DNA of 64,000 nucleotides from NCBI GenBank assembly GCA_902500825.1, contig CABVRX010000001.1:272648-336647 (forward strand). Direction: 5' to 3'. Below the pieces are notes generated by a model. It ran no database searches. It saw nothing but the letters and a program-made list of their open reading frames with translations, and had not been told where the DNA came from. The translations under genes were made by a program, and so were the position numbers. Positions 51,999-61,064 of the stretch are shown here, in pieces. Source of the DNA: an uncultured Nitrospira sp. Lineage in GTDB: Bacteria > Nitrospirota > Nitrospiria > Nitrospirales > Nitrospiraceae. Position 1 is the first letter of the stretch. Each line of letters opens with the position of its first letter.

Positions 51999-52522
51999 CT
52001 ATTTTGCATCCTCCTCACCCAACATCTTCCTCGCTTCCGCAACCGTGATCATCACCGTCATCGGATCAATCGGTGAGGGAATGAACCCGTATCCCTGATA
52101 GAAACGTTTTGTGGCTTCAGAAATGGCATGGACGACGATGGCGCGAATGCCGGCGATTTCGGCAGCCTGAACGGTACGCAGAACCGCATCGCGTAACAGT
52201 CCGTTGCCGATTCCGCGACCTTGGAAGCTCTTATCGACGCAAGTCGCCCGAGCACCATGACGGGAACGGGATCGAGCATGTTGCGCTTCACACGTCCAGG
52301 CGGTCCGGCATAGGCAACAGCGCCGACGGCGAGGGCAAAATACCCAACCGCACTCTTTTGCACACAGACCGCATAGGTGCGAGACGATCCGCTGTCTTCA
52401 TTCGCGAGGGCGCGCCGGCGAAGTCAGTCATCTAAAACCGGCACCCCCGAATCAAAACCCAAAATATCATGCCCGGCGGTCAGTTTCTCAGGTGGAAAGA
52501 TGTCAGGAACAGAGCCGTTCAT
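51999..52522 (-). pseudogene. Broken GNAT-family toxin gene (TacT-like)
   Basis: Reads as a GNAT acetyltransferase toxin of about 174 residues starting at ATG 52522, overlapping the antitoxin stop. Recognisable blocks are EKLTAGHDILGFDSGVPVLDD, RRRALANEDSG, VCVQKSAVGYFALAVGAVAY, then FQGRGIGNGLLRDAVLRTVQ and VVHAISEATKRFYQGYGF. Two lesions break it: a TGA at 52426-52424 where a Trp codon would be expected after VLDD, and a one-base deletion near 52240 where LGRLA should run on into VDKSFQG. Both ends are preserved, so decay is recent or the lesions are sequence errors. Confidence 0.85.
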
Positions 52523-52704
52523 TCTTCCCAGGGCGCCCTGGGCTGCAGGAGGCGCCTCAGTTTAGGATTGCTTGCATGGGGCTTATCGAGCATGAATTCC
52601 GACCTGCTCCGTCCAAGCACTTCCGCTGCTCGGTTGATTATTGCCTTCTGCTTCCGACTAGCGCGCAGGTTGATCGTCTCTCCCCGCCCTATCTCTCTTG
52701 CCAT
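52519..52704 (-). pseudogene. Truncated DUF1778 antitoxin (TacA-like)
   Basis: A 61-residue frame from ATG 52704, nine bases after AAGGAGG. It has the ribbon-helix-helix N-terminus (MAREIGRGETINLRASRKQ, AAEVLGRSRSEFML) and the family C-terminus (ASNPKLRRLLQPRAPWEE). The middle of roughly 30 residues, usually present between these, is missing in frame. It overlaps the toxin start by 4 bp, the normal arrangement. Because the missing part normally wraps the toxin, it may bind DNA but not neutralise. Confidence 0.75.
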
Positions 52705-52822
52705 AGTGGCCTGCCTCCTTAAAAGCTTTGATAGCGCGTTCGGCCAGATGCTGGTAACGAGTTTAGCCGATGTCACATCAAAGTTAGGATGGATGTGTCC
52801 TGTGTCAGAATCGGCGGATAGA

Positions 52823-53251
52823 CTAAACAGAAGCTGCCACACCGACGACTCGGAGCCCACTGGCGCGAGACGCCGTCGCCAATCCCTCATCATGCGTCGC
52901 CATGACAAGATCGGCTCTCGTACGTTCTTTCCAAAGTAACGCCGTCGCGAGGTGAATGGCATCCAACGTGCCGAGCGTAGTCGGTAATGGTTGAGCGGCC
53001 CTCGATAGAATGGGTCTTGTCAGCTCAACCACTTCAATCGCCTCCAGTAACCGAAACACCGTCTCTCGTCTGACGGCAATCTCAGCATCCTTTAACCCTT
53101 CGGCCAACCTCAATCGATCCAATGTCCGCAGGCATTCAACTTCAACCAGGGCTGAAGCCACTCCTTGCGTGATCGATCGCCACTCTTTGAGGGCATTGGC
53201 CTGCCCGAGAACAATCCGCAAAATTGTCGAAGAATCGAGATATGCGATCAC
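52823..53251 (-). CDS. VapC-type PIN-domain toxin
   Basis: A protein of 142 residues, a PIN ribonuclease. The acidic residues appear in AYLDSSTILRI, VEVECLRTL, TLDAIHLATALLW and MATHDEGLA. VapC toxins cut tRNA or rRNA in stressed cells. It overlaps the antitoxin gene upstream by 4 bp. The frame is intact, unlike the neighbouring GNAT module. Confidence 0.9.
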   Translation of the reverse strand: MIAYLDSSTILRIVLGQANALKEWRSITQGVASALVEVECLRTLDRLRLAEGLKDAEIAVRRETVFRLLEAIEVVELTRPILSRAAQPLPTTLGTLDAIHLATALLWKERTRADLVMATHDEGLATASRASGLRVVGVAASV

Positions 53252-53517
53252 CGCTCGCCTTGGCGTTCTTCCAATAGAAGTGCGACAACATCTTGATGGA
53301 GTTTAAGCGGTGGAGGTAGAGAGACTTGCTTAAGCGATGGTGCCTCGGGTAGTGGGTGTCGGACCGTGAGCGATGCCCCTTCTTCCTCATACGGCACGAT
53401 TCGCGCGATCGGCGTACTTCTATCCAAAACAGTAATCGATCGTCCCGCACGCACCTTTCGAAGATGCTCGCTTAATCTGCTTTTCAAATCAGCTACCCGG
53501 ACTTTAATCATAGTCAT
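53248..53517 (-). CDS. Phd/YefM-type antitoxin paired with the PIN toxin
   Basis: A protein of 89 residues. The N-terminus (MIKVRVADLKSRLSEHLRKV, SITVLDRSTPIARIVPY) is the Phd/YefM DNA-binding fold; the C-terminal tail would wrap the toxin. It overlaps the PIN gene by 4 bp. The start is ATG 53517 or the in-frame ATG 53511; neither has a good ribosome site. The pair should self-regulate. Confidence 0.85.
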   Translation of the reverse strand: MTMIKVRVADLKSRLSEHLRKVRAGRSITVLDRSTPIARIVPYEEEGASLTVRHPLPEAPSLKQVSLPPPLKLHQDVVALLLEERQGER

Positions 53518-53598
53518 ATACTAGTCAAGAATGGTCACTAAATCAAGTTTGAGTAGAGCACATTGCAGGAATAGTCCTGTACAACACTGGAAGCACGC

Positions 53599-54633
53599 CT
53601 ACTCTGGTTGAAACTGTGACGCGATGTCACCGGGCTTGAAGACTCCTCGCTCGGTGATGATAGCAGTGATGAGTTCGGCGGGAGTCACGTCGAAGGCAGG
53701 ATTGTAGACCGGCACATCCTTTGGCGCGACCGGATGGCTGCCGTGGATGGTCGTCACTTCTGATGGATTTCGCTGTTCGATCGGAATGTCCGCACCCGAT
53801 TTCGTCTTCAGATCGATGGTCGAATAGGGAGCCGCGACATAGAAAGGAATGTTGTGAGCCTTTGCCAAGACCGCCACGGAATAGGTCCCGATCTTATTGG
53901 CGACATCTCCGTTGGCCGCGATTCGATCGGCGCCGACGACACAGAGATGAATTTTCCCCAGCCTCATGAGTGAACCGGCCATATTGTCCGTGATGAGCGT
54001 GACCGGTATCTGATCTTGCATAAGCTCCCACGCCGTGAGCCGCGCACCTTGAAGTACGGGACGAGTTTCATCAGCTATCACATTGATTTTCTTTCCTTGT
54101 TCACATGCGGCTCGGATCACACCAAGTGCTGTTCCATAACCGGCCGTGGCGAGTGAGCCGGCATTACAGTGCGTTAAAACTGTCTGTCCGTCCCCAAGCA
54201 ATTCCGCTCCATGGCGCCCCATGGTTTTACAGAGACTAATATCTTCTTCAAGTATTACTTGAGATTCATGAACAAGGACCTGCTTAATGGTTGAGACAGG
54301 CTGGGCTCGTAAGGATTCCAGCTTCCGCCTCATTCGTTCAATCGCCCAGAACAGATTCACAGCGGTCGGCCTGGTCGCTGCCAGCTCGTCACAAATTTTA
54401 AAGACTGCCGGGGCAAAGGACGAAAAGTCCGTCACATTGATCGTCTGGGCGCCCAAGGCAACACCCATCGCTGCCGTGACCCCGATCGCCGGTGCCCCAC
54501 GAACTTTCAGAGTTCGGATCGCATCTGCAACACTCTGGTAGTCTCGACAGTCGAGGAACTCCACGACTTCCGGGAGCCGACTTTGATCGAGCAAGCGGAC
54601 GGCGCCGTCTTTCCATTCAACGGTGGGAACCAT
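53599..54633 (-). CDS. mtnA: S-methyl-5-thioribose-1-phosphate isomerase
   Basis: Isomerises methylthioribose-1-phosphate in methionine salvage. It has 344 residues. It shows [17 protein letters not shown], the catalytic Cys in [17 protein letters not shown] and the Asp in [20 protein letters not shown]. The eIF2B-like fold includes the later [16 protein letters not shown]. No mtnB or mtnC lies nearby. The next gene is the glycan cluster, 40 bp upstream, on the same strand; it may form the operon tail. Confidence 0.95.
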   Translation of the reverse strand: MVPTVEWKDGAVRLLDQSRLPEVVEFLDCRDYQSVADAIRTLKVRGAPAIGVTAAMGVALGAQTINVTDFSSFAPAVFKICDELAATRPTAVNLFWAIERMRRKLESLRAQPVSTIKQVLVHESQVILEEDISLCKTMGRHGAELLGDGQTVLTHCNAGSLATAGYGTALGVIRAACEQGKKINVIADETRPVLQGARLTAWELMQDQIPVTLITDNMAGSLMRLGKIHLCVVGADRIAANGDVANKIGTYSVAVLAKAHNIPFYVAAPYSTIDLKTKSGADIPIEQRNPSEVTTIHGSHPVAPKDVPVYNPAFDVTPAELITAIITERGVFKPGDIASQFQPE

Positions 54634-54673
54634 GGTAAGATCTTCTAGCGGGAATAGAGGCGAAGTGCAAGTC

Positions 54674-55840
54674 CTAACTGCGGCGACCGCTGATTTCCAA
54701 CAGGGTGATCATCGCGGCGATCAGGCCGGCCTGAAGAAGGAGCAGCACCGCCTCCATCGTCCCGGCATGCCGGAGCGCCAATGCTGCCAATCCAAGACAG
54801 ATTGTAAAGAGAAAAATCATGGCAACACTGGCTTGCCGAGAGCCGAGGGCCCGCTCCAGGCGGTGATGGAGATGATCCTTTCCGACATAGTCCAGCCACT
54901 CTTTCACGGATTTGACCTTTCCTGTGACGACACGCTCCACGGTAATGTGAATCATGTCATAGATGAGCACCCCGAAGATCAGCAGCGGATTGCTGAAGGA
55001 CACAATAGGATTTGAGTCCGCCCAGTTTCCCTTCACGGCCAAACAGGCCAGCGTGAATCCGATGAACGTCGAACCGCTGTCGCCCAAAAAAATGACGGCA
55101 GGCTTAGTCCCTCGAAAATTGTACGGCAGAAACCCAAGTCCGGCACCAATCATGGCGATTGCGAGCCAGCCCAACCCTGCCTGATTGGTTTCAAACGCCA
55201 CGACGCCCATGAACCCTGCCATGAGGACGGCGAGACCGGTAGCCAACCCATCCATGCCGTCGAAAAAATTGAAGGCGTTCGTAATCCCGACGATCCAAAA
55301 GAGCGTCAAAACAATGTTAGCCGTATCTCCGATCGGTCCGGACGGAAACAATGTCAAAATCTTGCCCGAAGCAATGACGATGCCCGCCGCCGCTAATTGT
55401 CCGAGCAGTTTTACCGAGGCCGGTAGCTCTCGAATGTCATCGATCACCCCAATAATCAGCAGAAGAGACCCGGCCGCCAAAATGGCCACCATCCAATCGG
55501 GTATGATGGAGTTCAATAACAGTGATCCGAGGAAGCCCGCATACAGAGCTAGCCCGCCGAGCCGTGGTGTGGGATGGACATGGATCTTACGATCAGCCGG
55601 AATATCGACAAGATTCCACCGATGGCCGATCCTAATCATCAGCGGGGTCACGGCTCCGGTACCGAGAAACGCAAAGAGAAAAATATGCAGCCATCTCAAG
55701 CCCTCAAGCTGAAAGAGCTCTCTAACAGAGGGGATAGCCAACGCGATAGCCCCAAGCGCTGCTCCGGACACGACCGGAGCGACCCAACGCCACGTCGTGG
55801 TGTAGAAGGGATGAGCCAGTTCCGTTTCGAGCGTCTTCAT
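54674..55840 (-). CDS. WecA/TagO-like sugar-phosphate transferase
   Basis: A protein of 388 residues from ATG 55840, coupled to the aminotransferase stop by ATGA; the longer frame to 56002 overlaps that gene. About ten hydrophobic segments are visible. Motifs of the undecaprenyl-phosphate GlcNAc-1-P family are present: [33 protein letters not shown], the FLGDSGS loop and the KDHLHHRL His motif. It loads the first sugar on the lipid carrier that the other genes of this cluster would extend. The exact sugar cannot be named. Confidence 0.93.
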   Translation of the reverse strand: MKTLETELAHPFYTTTWRWVAPVVSGAALGAIALAIPSVRELFQLEGLRWLHIFLFAFLGTGAVTPLMIRIGHRWNLVDIPADRKIHVHPTPRLGGLALYAGFLGSLLLNSIIPDWMVAILAAGSLLLIIGVIDDIRELPASVKLLGQLAAAGIVIASGKILTLFPSGPIGDTANIVLTLFWIVGITNAFNFFDGMDGLATGLAVLMAGFMGVVAFETNQAGLGWLAIAMIGAGLGFLPYNFRGTKPAVIFLGDSGSTFIGFTLACLAVKGNWADSNPIVSFSNPLLIFGVLIYDMIHITVERVVTGKVKSVKEWLDYVGKDHLHHRLERALGSRQASVAMIFLFTICLGLAALALRHAGTMEAVLLLLQAGLIAAMITLLEISGRRS

Positions 55841-56916
55841 GACCACTCCAAACGCAGTGCCATATGTACCTGGGCCACATTTTCGTCCGTGAGCGACGGG
55901 AACAGCGGAATCGAGAGCGCGGTACACTCGGCTTCTTCCGCAGCGGGAAATCCGTCCAAGTTCAGATAACGATGGAGCGAACGGAACACCGGCTTTCGAC
56001 ATTGAACCCCGCGTCCTTCAAATCGTGCGATCACACGACTTATACCGTCGACCTGGTCGTGCAGATCCGGCATACGCACCACGAACCGGTAGTACACGTG
56101 CGTACGGCCGGCCGGCACAATCGGCTGCACGAGTCCGGTACCGTTCAGCATCGCTCGATACTCATCCGCGAGTGCGTGTCGGCGTTCGAAAAAAAATGCC
56201 AGGCGGTTCAGTTGAGCCAAGCCGATCGCGGCTTGAAGATCGGTCATCTTGACATTCGTTGCTCCCGGACGGAGGGATGGGGCTTCGTCGTATTCCCTCA
56301 GCATGCGCACACGTTCCAGCAAACTTTCATCGCGTGACAGCACCATTCCCCCTTCGCCTGTACAGAGCAGTTTTGTCGCGTAAAAGGAGCAAATCGTTAA
56401 CAGGCCGACTGATCCCACGGCTCTCCCCTGCTCCGTCGCACCCAGGGTCTGCGCACAGTCTTCAATGATCGGCACTCCCAACCGTTCAAGAGTCGTCAAG
56501 TCAGCGGGAAGACCGAACAGATGAGGAATAATCATGGCCTTGGTCTTCGAGGTGAGCGCCTGTCGCGCCGCTGCCGGATCGATCCCAAACGTCTCCAGGT
56601 CGATATCGACGACTCGTGGCATCGCTCCGACACGCTGGATGGCCAACAACGGTGCGGCACAGACATAACTTGGCAGCACGACCTCATCGCCCGGTCCGAT
56701 TCCCAATGCTCGAAGCGCAACCTCCAGCGCCGCCGTCCCTGAGCTGATGGCCACTCCACCTGCCAGCCCTAAATAAGCCGCCATCCCGCGCTCAAACTGC
56801 TCGACCATGCCACCTTGAGCCAGCCGGCGAGATCGCAACACGTCGATCGCCGCCTGGAATTCATCCGTTTCGATAGAGGGTCGTGAATGAGGAACCATCG
56901 TGGCAACCGTCGTCAT
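55837..56916 (-). CDS. DegT/DnrJ/EryC1-family sugar aminotransferase
   Basis: A protein of 359 residues. The PLP lysine is in SFYATKLLCTGEGGMV, and ISSGTAALEVALRALG and EDCAQTLGA are typical. The family adds an amino group to nucleotide-activated sugars. It overlaps the WecA-like gene (ATGA) and its start overlaps the PIG-L stop by 4 bp. A link with an amino-sugar in the surface polymer is inferred from context. Confidence 0.92.
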   Translation of the reverse strand: MTTVATMVPHSRPSIETDEFQAAIDVLRSRRLAQGGMVEQFERGMAAYLGLAGGVAISSGTAALEVALRALGIGPGDEVVLPSYVCAAPLLAIQRVGAMPRVVDIDLETFGIDPAAARQALTSKTKAMIIPHLFGLPADLTTLERLGVPIIEDCAQTLGATEQGRAVGSVGLLTICSFYATKLLCTGEGGMVLSRDESLLERVRMLREYDEAPSLRPGATNVKMTDLQAAIGLAQLNRLAFFFERRHALADEYRAMLNGTGLVQPIVPAGRTHVYYRFVVRMPDLHDQVDGISRVIARFEGRGVQCRKPVFRSLHRYLNLDGFPAAEEAECTALSIPLFPSLTDENVAQVHMALRLEWS

Positions 56917-57560
56917 ACTCCGATATTGATGAATAATCGCAGAGGCAAAAATCCTTCCGCAGCTTTCACCCGGCCCTGGATTCCACGAAAATGCGCCGAC
57001 GACTGCACGAGGTCCGCAATGCCGATTCCTTCGATATTGGTTTTCTTCACTTGAGAGGCATGCGCTTCCAATGCCTGGATTTTTCGATCCAACGCGTGCT
57101 GTATATCCACAAAAACCGTGGGCGCAAAGTTCTGCGTGGTTGGCCCTTCATAAAACAGCACATTTTTTGTGTACCGAGTGGCGGTAATCGTGCTCATCGC
57201 CAAATGCCGGTGGTCTTGATGGGTATCGTCATGGTAGTGAACGAAGATAAAATGTGGTTCGATCTTCCGCACGATCTCCTCGACGGTTTGGATCAAATCT
57301 CGCCCAAGGGGAACTTCCGTGTCTTGGTAGCCACCCCAGAACACTTCTTCAGCTTGAAGAAGTGTGGCCGACCTCTCTTGTTCTTTCCTACGAATCGACA
57401 CATTGCCCCCCGCCCCGCCTTGCGTCATCACCATAAGAAAGATGCGATGGCCGTTCTCCGCGTACTTGATCAATGTCCCACCGCACCCGACTTCGATGTC
57501 ATCGGGATGAGCTCCCAGTGCAAGAATGCGCATTGGTTCCTTGACGGGAACATTCCTCAT
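56913..57560 (-). CDS. LmbE/PIG-L-family deacetylase
   Basis: A protein of 215 residues; AGGAGG sits seven bases before ATG 57560. Zinc-binding motifs are AHPDD near residue 17 and THQDHR about 100 residues later. The family removes acetyl groups from GlcNAc-type residues, so it probably de-acetylates a lipid-linked or activated sugar made by its neighbours. It sits 11 bp after the WbqC-like gene and overlaps the next by 4 bp. Confidence 0.92.
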   Translation of the reverse strand: MRNVPVKEPMRILALGAHPDDIEVGCGGTLIKYAENGHRIFLMVMTQGGAGGNVSIRRKEQERSATLLQAEEVFWGGYQDTEVPLGRDLIQTVEEIVRKIEPHFIFVHYHDDTHQDHRHLAMSTITATRYTKNVLFYEGPTTQNFAPTVFVDIQHALDRKIQALEAHASQVKKTNIEGIGIADLVQSSAHFRGIQGRVKAAEGFLPLRLFINIGV

Positions 57561-57571
57561 AGTTGATCCTC

Positions 57572-58279
57572 CTAGACCCTCGCCATCATATGATCCATCG
57601 ATCGCGTTCGGCGCAGCGCGGTAAGTGCGTCGGGACCTTGCATCAACAAGAGATCAAGCGAAGACAGATTCGGCTCGAACGGCTCGTACACCTGGCGATA
57701 GATCGGGTGTTTGAACACTTGCATTTCAAGCTGGATACCTGAGGATTCAAATCGCGGCTTATCCATATAGTGCTCGGCACCCGGTCCGGCAAGATATTGC
57801 GAAGCGCCGACCGCTCGACACAGATCGATCAACCGGTCCGTCGGCTCATCCCGAGCCGCGCATGCAGCGGCGCTATAGACCGGTGTCGTAATTCCATAGG
57901 CCGCGAGCAACCATTGCACAGTCGCTTTGTTGAGATCACTCAATCTGGCCCATGGTCGAGCGTACAGTTCCTGCAATTCATGAAGATACCGGTCGCGGTA
58001 TGGCGCCCGGGCATAATGTATATCCAACGCACGGAGGTGCTGAGGTTTCCAGGCGACAGTTGGATTAATCAGGACATCATCGATCCGTTGCCCGAGATGT
58101 TGCAGTACCGGAACTGTCAGCCACTGCCATCCCTTCGCAGTCCGGACGCGATTACGATTTTGCCATTCGTTCTTCTTAAACTGAACGGTATCCAACATAA
58201 TGAAGAGGTCCGCTTGATCGATTTTGTCGAGATACCCAAGCCATGGCAGAAATTGCGGTTGGTGAATGGTCACGCGCAT
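57572..58279 (-). CDS. WbqC-family protein
   Basis: A protein of 235 residues opening MRVTIHQPQFLPWLGYLDKI, then FKKNEWQNRNRVRTAKGWQW and KPQHLRALDIHY, matching the WbqC family. These occur in O-antigen and polysaccharide clusters; the biochemical role is unproven. It overlaps the PHP-like gene by 10 bp. Confidence 0.92.
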   Translation of the reverse strand: MRVTIHQPQFLPWLGYLDKIDQADLFIMLDTVQFKKNEWQNRNRVRTAKGWQWLTVPVLQHLGQRIDDVLINPTVAWKPQHLRALDIHYARAPYRDRYLHELQELYARPWARLSDLNKATVQWLLAAYGITTPVYSAAACAARDEPTDRLIDLCRAVGASQYLAGPGAEHYMDKPRFESSGIQLEMQVFKHPIYRQVYEPFEPNLSSLDLLLMQGPDALTALRRTRSMDHMMARV

Positions 58280-59874
58280 GTTTGCCCCCGGCCCTCAGTT
58301 TGGGCAATGCGGCTCTGAACGACTGTTCCAGATGAAGGTGCCATTCGTTGAGATCTAGTCGCGTTTGAGCTGTTCACCGGTGAGACAAAGATCGGATTGG
58401 TCAGCAGTTCTCCTCCGTTGCCGAGCACTTCCACTCGATAATTCAACCACCCGTCACGCTGCGCCTCACGATCTACGAGTTCTATCTGCAGGGGCGTCGG
58501 ACCTTCGATCTGTCTGATGACCTGACCGGATCGAACGACACGAAGCCTCGCCGCATATGGCTTTCCATCAATGGCAGACACGCCGACACGGACAATGATA
58601 TCGCCGTTCCTGCTTCCGCGAAGCGTTTCCCCAATCCCAGCGGACTGCCCGTTGTTCAACAGGCGAAACTCGTCGAGCTGAAGCAGAATATTCTGATCAC
58701 CCCTCGCGACCGCATAGGTTCGTCCTCCCTTAAGTCCAGCCATGATGGAGGCAGGAGTTCGCTCGGATGTCTGGATGACCGTATACACCCGATCCAAATC
58801 CTTTCCGGCATCCGTCGTTCCATGGAATGCCACCTCTCCGATCAGTGAGGGGAACATGTCCTGATCGTCTACCGACCTTGAACCCAGCAGTTGATCCCAT
58901 ACGCCACCCGGCGTGATCACTCGCCTGGCGTCTTGGTACAACCCACCGAATCCTGTGTAGCCTCGTGTCAAGACCAATGCTTCGGGGTGTGGTTCTGTCT
59001 TGATCGCAATGGTTCCCAGTGGGCCGAATGAATGGCGGCTGAAGTCGCGAGCCTCCGTCATCGACCAAAACACCAACGCGCCCCGTTCAACCGCCCGATC
59101 AATCAAGGCTTGATAAGGCCTGTACCCGACCGTGCCGTCATGAGAGCTGTAGACAGGGCTCTTCATCGGCCATGCATTGACCATCAGAGCAACGCAGGAG
59201 ATCACGAGGACGATGGCGAGAACGGGCCGACGAGATGGAGACCTTCTCCAATCAGAACTTCTTGAGTCCTGAGGATTCCACAACCAGACGGCGGGGACCA
59301 ACAGAAGCAGTGGGAGTCCATTGACCACACTCTGCCAGCCCCACACCAACGAGCCAGAGTTTCCATGAGAAGGAAGATGCTCATAATCGTCGGCCCTTTC
59401 CAGCCCGATGACGAGAAGATTTCGCTGGGCGTTGTGCATCGTGAGATCTCCGCGCAACAGCGACCCGGTCCAGTAATAATGGGGTGCAACCTCAATCCCC
59501 GGGATAATAATGAGATTCGGATGACGGTGCTGCACTGCGCGAACCTCATCGAGAAATCGCTGAATGCCGTATTCCATGACCGAGGGAAATGTGACGCAGT
59601 ATTTCAAGAATCCTTCGAGCGGCGTGAGCCCATACTCATACCGCAAAGAGAAATTTTCTGAGAGGATAAGGACGTCCAGCTGTTGCTCTTCGGCTCTTTT
59701 GGCCAACGATTCCAGATTGAGAGATCCCGTGCTCATCGTGCTGTGCACATGAATAGCGGCCCGCAACGAGTATTGCCCTACGGCCGGTGCAGCAGTTGTC
59801 CCCATGGCAACCTCTACCAGGCCCATCACGCCAACAAACAGTACGGCTGCAATACTACGGCCGGCTCTATGCAT
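58270..59874 (-). CDS. Membrane protein with degenerate PHP-like domain
   Basis: A protein of 534 residues from ATG 59874. The N-terminus has a signal or anchor (about 5-25). Residues about 38-150 look like a PHP metal-phosphatase fold (AAIHVHSTMSTGSLNLESLA, then LIIIPGIEVAPHYYW), but the usual DH motif is replaced by EN in LILSENFS. Two hydrophobic segments lie in the middle (about 195-212 and 225-245), splitting the domain, and the rest (VFWSMTEARDFSRHS) resumes it before a beta-rich tail (about 415-510). Its start could also be TTG 59907. It sits inside the glycan cluster, overlapping a glycosyltransferase by 8 bp. The function is unknown. Confidence 0.72.
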   Translation of the reverse strand: MHRAGRSIAAVLFVGVMGLVEVAMGTTAAPAVGQYSLRAAIHVHSTMSTGSLNLESLAKRAEEQQLDVLILSENFSLRYEYGLTPLEGFLKYCVTFPSVMEYGIQRFLDEVRAVQHRHPNLIIIPGIEVAPHYYWTGSLLRGDLTMHNAQRNLLVIGLERADDYEHLPSHGNSGSLVWGWQSVVNGLPLLLLVPAVWLWNPQDSRSSDWRRSPSRRPVLAIVLVISCVALMVNAWPMKSPVYSSHDGTVGYRPYQALIDRAVERGALVFWSMTEARDFSRHSFGPLGTIAIKTEPHPEALVLTRGYTGFGGLYQDARRVITPGGVWDQLLGSRSVDDQDMFPSLIGEVAFHGTTDAGKDLDRVYTVIQTSERTPASIMAGLKGGRTYAVARGDQNILLQLDEFRLLNNGQSAGIGETLRGSRNGDIIVRVGVSAIDGKPYAARLRVVRSGQVIRQIEGPTPLQIELVDREAQRDGWLNYRVEVLGNGGELLTNPIFVSPVNSSNATRSQRMAPSSGTVVQSRIAQTEGRGQTCA

Positions 59875-61054
59875 GACCCACTGCCGCCTCTCTGTAGATC
59901 GATTCAATGGCTCCGACCATGGCAGGGACGCTGTAGCCCATTCCGATACTTCGCGTTGCGTTTTGCCCTAATGTGCAGGCCCAAGCAGGATCGGACAATA
60001 TCTGCCGCAACGCGGTGGCTAGCGCATAACTATCTCCGGCTGGAATAAGGAGGCCGTTTTTCTCATCCTCAATCAGCGAAGGAATTCCCCCCACTCGGCT
60101 GGCAATCACCGGAAGTCCCGCTGCCATTGCCTCAATTAGGGCTCTCCCCATCCCTTCATTGAGAGACGGCAAAACGAAGCAATCCATCCCAGCCAACGCA
60201 CGCTCGACATCCTCTCGATGACCTACCAAATGCACGGCCTGCCTGATTCCGGCCTGGCTTGCCTGCTGCAGCAGAGCTTCATGCTGATCTCCGCTGCCGA
60301 GAATGACGAGATGCAGATGAGGATACTCCTGTTTCAATTGAGCGACGGCGTCGACTAAAAATCGATGCCCCTTAATCGTCGTCAACCAGCCGACCGAGCC
60401 GATGACGGTCACATGAGATGGGCAATCGAACCACTCCGGCATCACCTTTCCGGCCGCCCGAGCCTGTTTGAAACGGTCGATATCGATACCGCTTGGTATA
60501 ACAGCAAACCGACCAGCGCACCCAATGCTTCGCTCAAGTTGCTCGGTCTTTTCGGCTGTTGTCAGTGCGATTAACACATCGGTGATCCATGCCAATGCGC
60601 GTTCGATTTGTAGAAATATCCAGGAAGAAATTGCACCGAAGTGCCCATAGAACACATGCCCATGTGGTGTGTGAACAATCATGGGAGCGCCCGTGATCCG
60701 CGCGGCCAGCCTACCCAGCACTCCGGCTTTGGAGGTGTGCGTGTGAACGATGTGGGGTTGTTCCTGTCGCAACAGGGCAATCAGTTTCCACAGCGTTACC
60801 AGATCGGCCTTTGGGCTGATATGCCGAACCATCGATGGGACCATGTGGTGACGAATCCCCTCTTTCTCCAAGAACAGTAGATTTTCCATTGTTGCTGTGA
60901 GTCCCCCCTGCGCGTTCCACGTTCCGGCTTGTCCAGTAACCACAACCGGCTCAAACTGAGTGCGGTCATGCCCTAACACCGTCAGCATGGTATTCCGAGC
61001 AGAGCCACCGTGATCCAGTCGAGTGATGATGTGAACGACCTTTCGAACAGCCAT
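59867..61054 (-). CDS. Glycosyltransferase family 4/1 protein
   Basis: A protein of 395 residues from ATG 61054 (AGGACTGGACTG upstream). It has a GT-B fold: the N-domain (VVHIITRLDHGGSARNTML, IVHTHTSKAGVLGRLAARI) and the C-domain (VIPSGIDIDRF, VLPSLNEGMGRALIEAMAAG) with the nucleotide-sugar EX7E-type site. It adds a sugar to a lipid-linked intermediate. It starts 10 bp after the next upstream transferase stops. Confidence 0.93.
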   Translation of the reverse strand: MAVRKVVHIITRLDHGGSARNTMLTVLGHDRTQFEPVVVTGQAGTWNAQGGLTATMENLLFLEKEGIRHHMVPSMVRHISPKADLVTLWKLIALLRQEQPHIVHTHTSKAGVLGRLAARITGAPMIVHTPHGHVFYGHFGAISSWIFLQIERALAWITDVLIALTTAEKTEQLERSIGCAGRFAVIPSGIDIDRFKQARAAGKVMPEWFDCPSHVTVIGSVGWLTTIKGHRFLVDAVAQLKQEYPHLHLVILGSGDQHEALLQQASQAGIRQAVHLVGHREDVERALAGMDCFVLPSLNEGMGRALIEAMAAGLPVIASRVGGIPSLIEDEKNGLLIPAGDSYALATALRQILSDPAWACTLGQNATRSIGMGYSVPAMVGAIESIYREAAVGHA

Positions 61055-61064
61055 CAGTCCAGTC

